DNA of 64,000 nt. It comes from Roseovarius aestuariivivens (GTDB lineage: Bacteria > Pseudomonadota > Alphaproteobacteria > Rhodobacterales > Rhodobacteraceae). Within the stretch, counting starts at the first letter, position 1. Each line of letters begins with the position of its first letter. Under the pieces are notes generated by a model, which had not been told where the DNA came from, searched no databases, and saw only the letters and a list, made by a program, of their open reading frames with translations. The stretch covers positions 1 through 64,000 of the forward strand of contig NZ_SJEY01000013.1 in NCBI RefSeq assembly GCF_004761875.1, read 5' to 3'. Position numbers and translations under genes: made by a program. This document shows, piece by piece, positions 63,401 through 64,000 of this stretch.

Positions 63401-63703
63401 GACGAATTGATGACCTATATCTACGTCCTGTCCTACAAGGGGGCCGGGATCAACCCGTCGGACTACGCCATGGCGGTTTATACCTATGGTAAAAAACCGC
63501 CGGCGCAGAATCCGCTGGTCACGACTCCGAACATGGCGGCCGCCGGTCTGGCGGTAGACATGTGGCACACGGTTTACACGCAGAACTATGCCATGGTGAC
63601 AGATGGGGCAGGGAAGCCCGCAGGCCCCACTGTTGCGGGCGCGGGTCCTGATGGGCGCACCGGTCCTTCGATCAGTATGTGGCTGCCGCCGCTGCCGAAC
63701 TGA
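60425..63703 (+). CDS. 1092-residue protein of unknown function, hydrophobic centre
   Basis: No signal peptide or family is recognised. The N-terminal ~410 residues look like mixed alpha/beta with histidine-rich stretches. Three hydrophobic, glycine/alanine-rich segments lie near 418-442, 458-478 and 518-550, which could insert in membranes. The C-terminal ~200 residues (DGTILVLED, ISAYDLSMNPIERF) resemble beta-propeller blades. GAGAGG lies 8 bases upstream of the ATG. It sits between two exported pentapeptide genes on one probable transcript. Confidence 0.7.
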   Translation: MKLNFTPKPVMFHADLSDAHPGEDYFLAHCGKRHRFVPHTEETLADAIGDAPHQQPHAALKGATHYIEAPVHMPADTVSRIHIRHTMRTFEGSHGEEGISHSAMYFPHDEDAFATGAEMVHATAIDYTSTAKTFLFHHPDLVTKDKKGAATILGLMNNTNIATHINALATQMRMMGQPTETSGWATLEPFVEKSEEANYDPKSWGTYRQHPTDQVQTAAFTPLKMLINQVNNLAALENVKWTVQPGMAVQTADGGPQVQKFATLLALPAKERLSAQQNDEWSVAVANSQAVNQLKFEVSVKDAAKNQINVKFENTAFRYLGLYARFFDAAGKAMSLPNWTVDDQPLSTKIIIEAFDNQYDDMRFIGMISPMNSVYAVPLPPPGETEVTFTFPPGAVSCTLYGSGLGTGADLWPKTPALGGILTAVFNLGVPSMLLAVGAAAQSYKPLYDIVQKLSSNKKVMVAGALLIAAYIGGTSAANRKFNWSAATSVVKFLFESGVGKALAWAELEMAGGAIEDEIPFAGWIMLTINIAATAAQMAETIITIATSPWNIENKVAITISSTVDVFPDPRAQVFPQGSDRKYVVKMIYQNDNRPTVSYEHAVSDSAAPASLQAVFEGNTLGGQVKLEADFYVGDWLAGKATTGWINNNEAEMAQQNLYLVQYPRPLDSKSVYAHTQILTYSGGKYAWKVESTAPTATVASRDNSPTGNHFGDWTGLSLSQRKAMLGIGFQAAGTGLPQCGQTTPGGQLFTFQTVAIPGMLDIAEKFPSCGFAGKSRMVFDYFPPKFLMDSSGNWAKGPDGKIPTPDPKDIDLGEYYIDPRPETLPTEKGGGYHLRKVALDATTPFDMDPAQPSYGRFPLFPDSITLHPSLQVIGVNSSTKKLMVARLQVAGAADTDVPLADFAAGPATDPSRPGLMFYPVAVSCAYDGTILVLEDTSADPDHNGQQVARISAYDLSMNPIERFVDSAGQPTYWLYLSGATGATYVDMQTVGDELMTYIYVLSYKGAGINPSDYAMAVYTYGKKPPAQNPLVTTPNMAAAGLAVDMWHTVYTQNYAMVTDGAGKPAGPTVAGAGPDGRTGPSISMWLPPLPN

Positions 63704-63790
63704 TGCCAATCACGCATACAAATGTTTCCGTCACGGCGTCCAGGCCGGCGTTGCGACAGTGGCGAAAGTTTTTTATGAGGAGAGTCCGAC

Positions 63791-64000
63791 ATGACCGTTT
63801 TTCATACGACATGGTTAAAAGCCTGGATCGCTATTTTCGCGATAGCCCTGGCTGCGGCAGACGCCAAAGCGCAAGGCATTCCCGTGATCTGCCCAGGGTG
63901 TGACCTTAAGGGGCAGGATTACTCCGGTCAGACGCTGACAGGGCCTAATTTCGCCGGAGCGGACCTCACCGGTGCCAAGTTTTCCGATACAGTGATCATC
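63791..64000 (+). CDS. Exported pentapeptide-repeat protein, partial (runs off window)
   Basis: The first 70 codons are present. A signal peptide (LKAWIAIFAIALAAADAKA) is followed by CPGCDLKGQDYSGQTLTG and pentapeptides (NFAGADLTGAKF), closely matching the beginning of the mature protein at 58010 (CPTSTPADYSGQTINGFNF). GAGGAG is the ribosome site. The C-terminus is beyond the window. Confidence 0.8.
   Translation, partial: MTVFHTTWLKAWIAIFAIALAAADAKAQGIPVICPGCDLKGQDYSGQTLTGPNFAGADLTGAKFSDTVII

Noticed and set aside
1-64000. CRISPR array or rRNA genes
   Set aside because: No regularly spaced repeats of suitable length and no rRNA-like stretch were seen; the six-hexamer array at 4634-4696 is too short and mirrored.

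Overview
The window looks like a chromosome segment of a marine alphaproteobacterium of the Rhodobacteraceae (roseobacter group). This is inferred from the high GC content, tight ATGA-coupled operons, a Rhodobacteraceae-style GTP cyclohydrolase II with a long N-terminal extension, and the gene mix. It was read by eye and no database search was run.

Layout. 1-4.3 kb: a sensor-MFS fusion protein and a periplasmic substrate-binding protein. 4.3-8.5 kb: a small integrated element on the minus strand, with a P4-type tyrosine integrase, an AlpA-like regulator, three unknown small genes and a RepA-like ATPase; a mirror-symmetric array of six TGTCCA hexamers lies at its far end. 8.7-12.2 kb: sulfotransferase, glycosyltransferases and a methyltransferase. 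12.4-17.3 kb: Sec-exported proteins (a small unknown, two SEL1-repeat proteins and a tail-fibre-like protein). 17.4-28.7 kb: a complete type II secretion system, gspO, gspGHIJKLM, a TPR-like lipoprotein on the opposite strand, and gspCDEF. 28.8-34.9 kb: glycan-related genes (glycosyltransferase, beta-propeller glycosidase-like protein, cobalamin-type radical SAM enzyme, PglD-like acyltransferase, DegT aminotransferase, WbqC). 34.9-37.0 kb: three tandem signal-peptide-bearing phage tail-collar proteins. 37.2-41.6 kb: an ATP-grasp-like protein coupled to a six-haem cytochrome.

42.0-54.1 kb is a long plus-strand run. It starts with a GT4 glycosyltransferase, ribA and a pterin-like set (dehydrogenase, degenerate 6-carboxytetrahydropterin synthase homologue, methyltransferase, RibD-like reductase). 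It continues with opgH, an endonuclease/phosphatase-fold protein, a CDP-alcohol phosphatidyltransferase, a membrane sulfatase/LtaS-like protein and an LPG-synthase-like membrane protein; a YceI protein sits inside it on the minus strand. 54.5-57.8 kb: an ATP-grasp ligase coupled to a large protein with a papain/calpain-like Cys-His-Asn pattern. 58.0-64.0 kb: exported pentapeptide-repeat proteins flanking a 1092-residue unknown protein; the last gene runs off the window.

Two themes stand out. First, the secretion system is surrounded by exported proteins built from phage-tail modules (fibre-like, tail collar), which may be its substrates and surface-displayed. Second, several gene pairs or sets do not match a pathway I can name: the ATP-grasp plus Cys-protease-like pair, the pterin-like set with a QueD homologue that has lost its catalytic residues, and the cytochrome plus ATP-grasp pair. 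Start codons were chosen from ribosome sites and overlaps and are flagged where uncertain.
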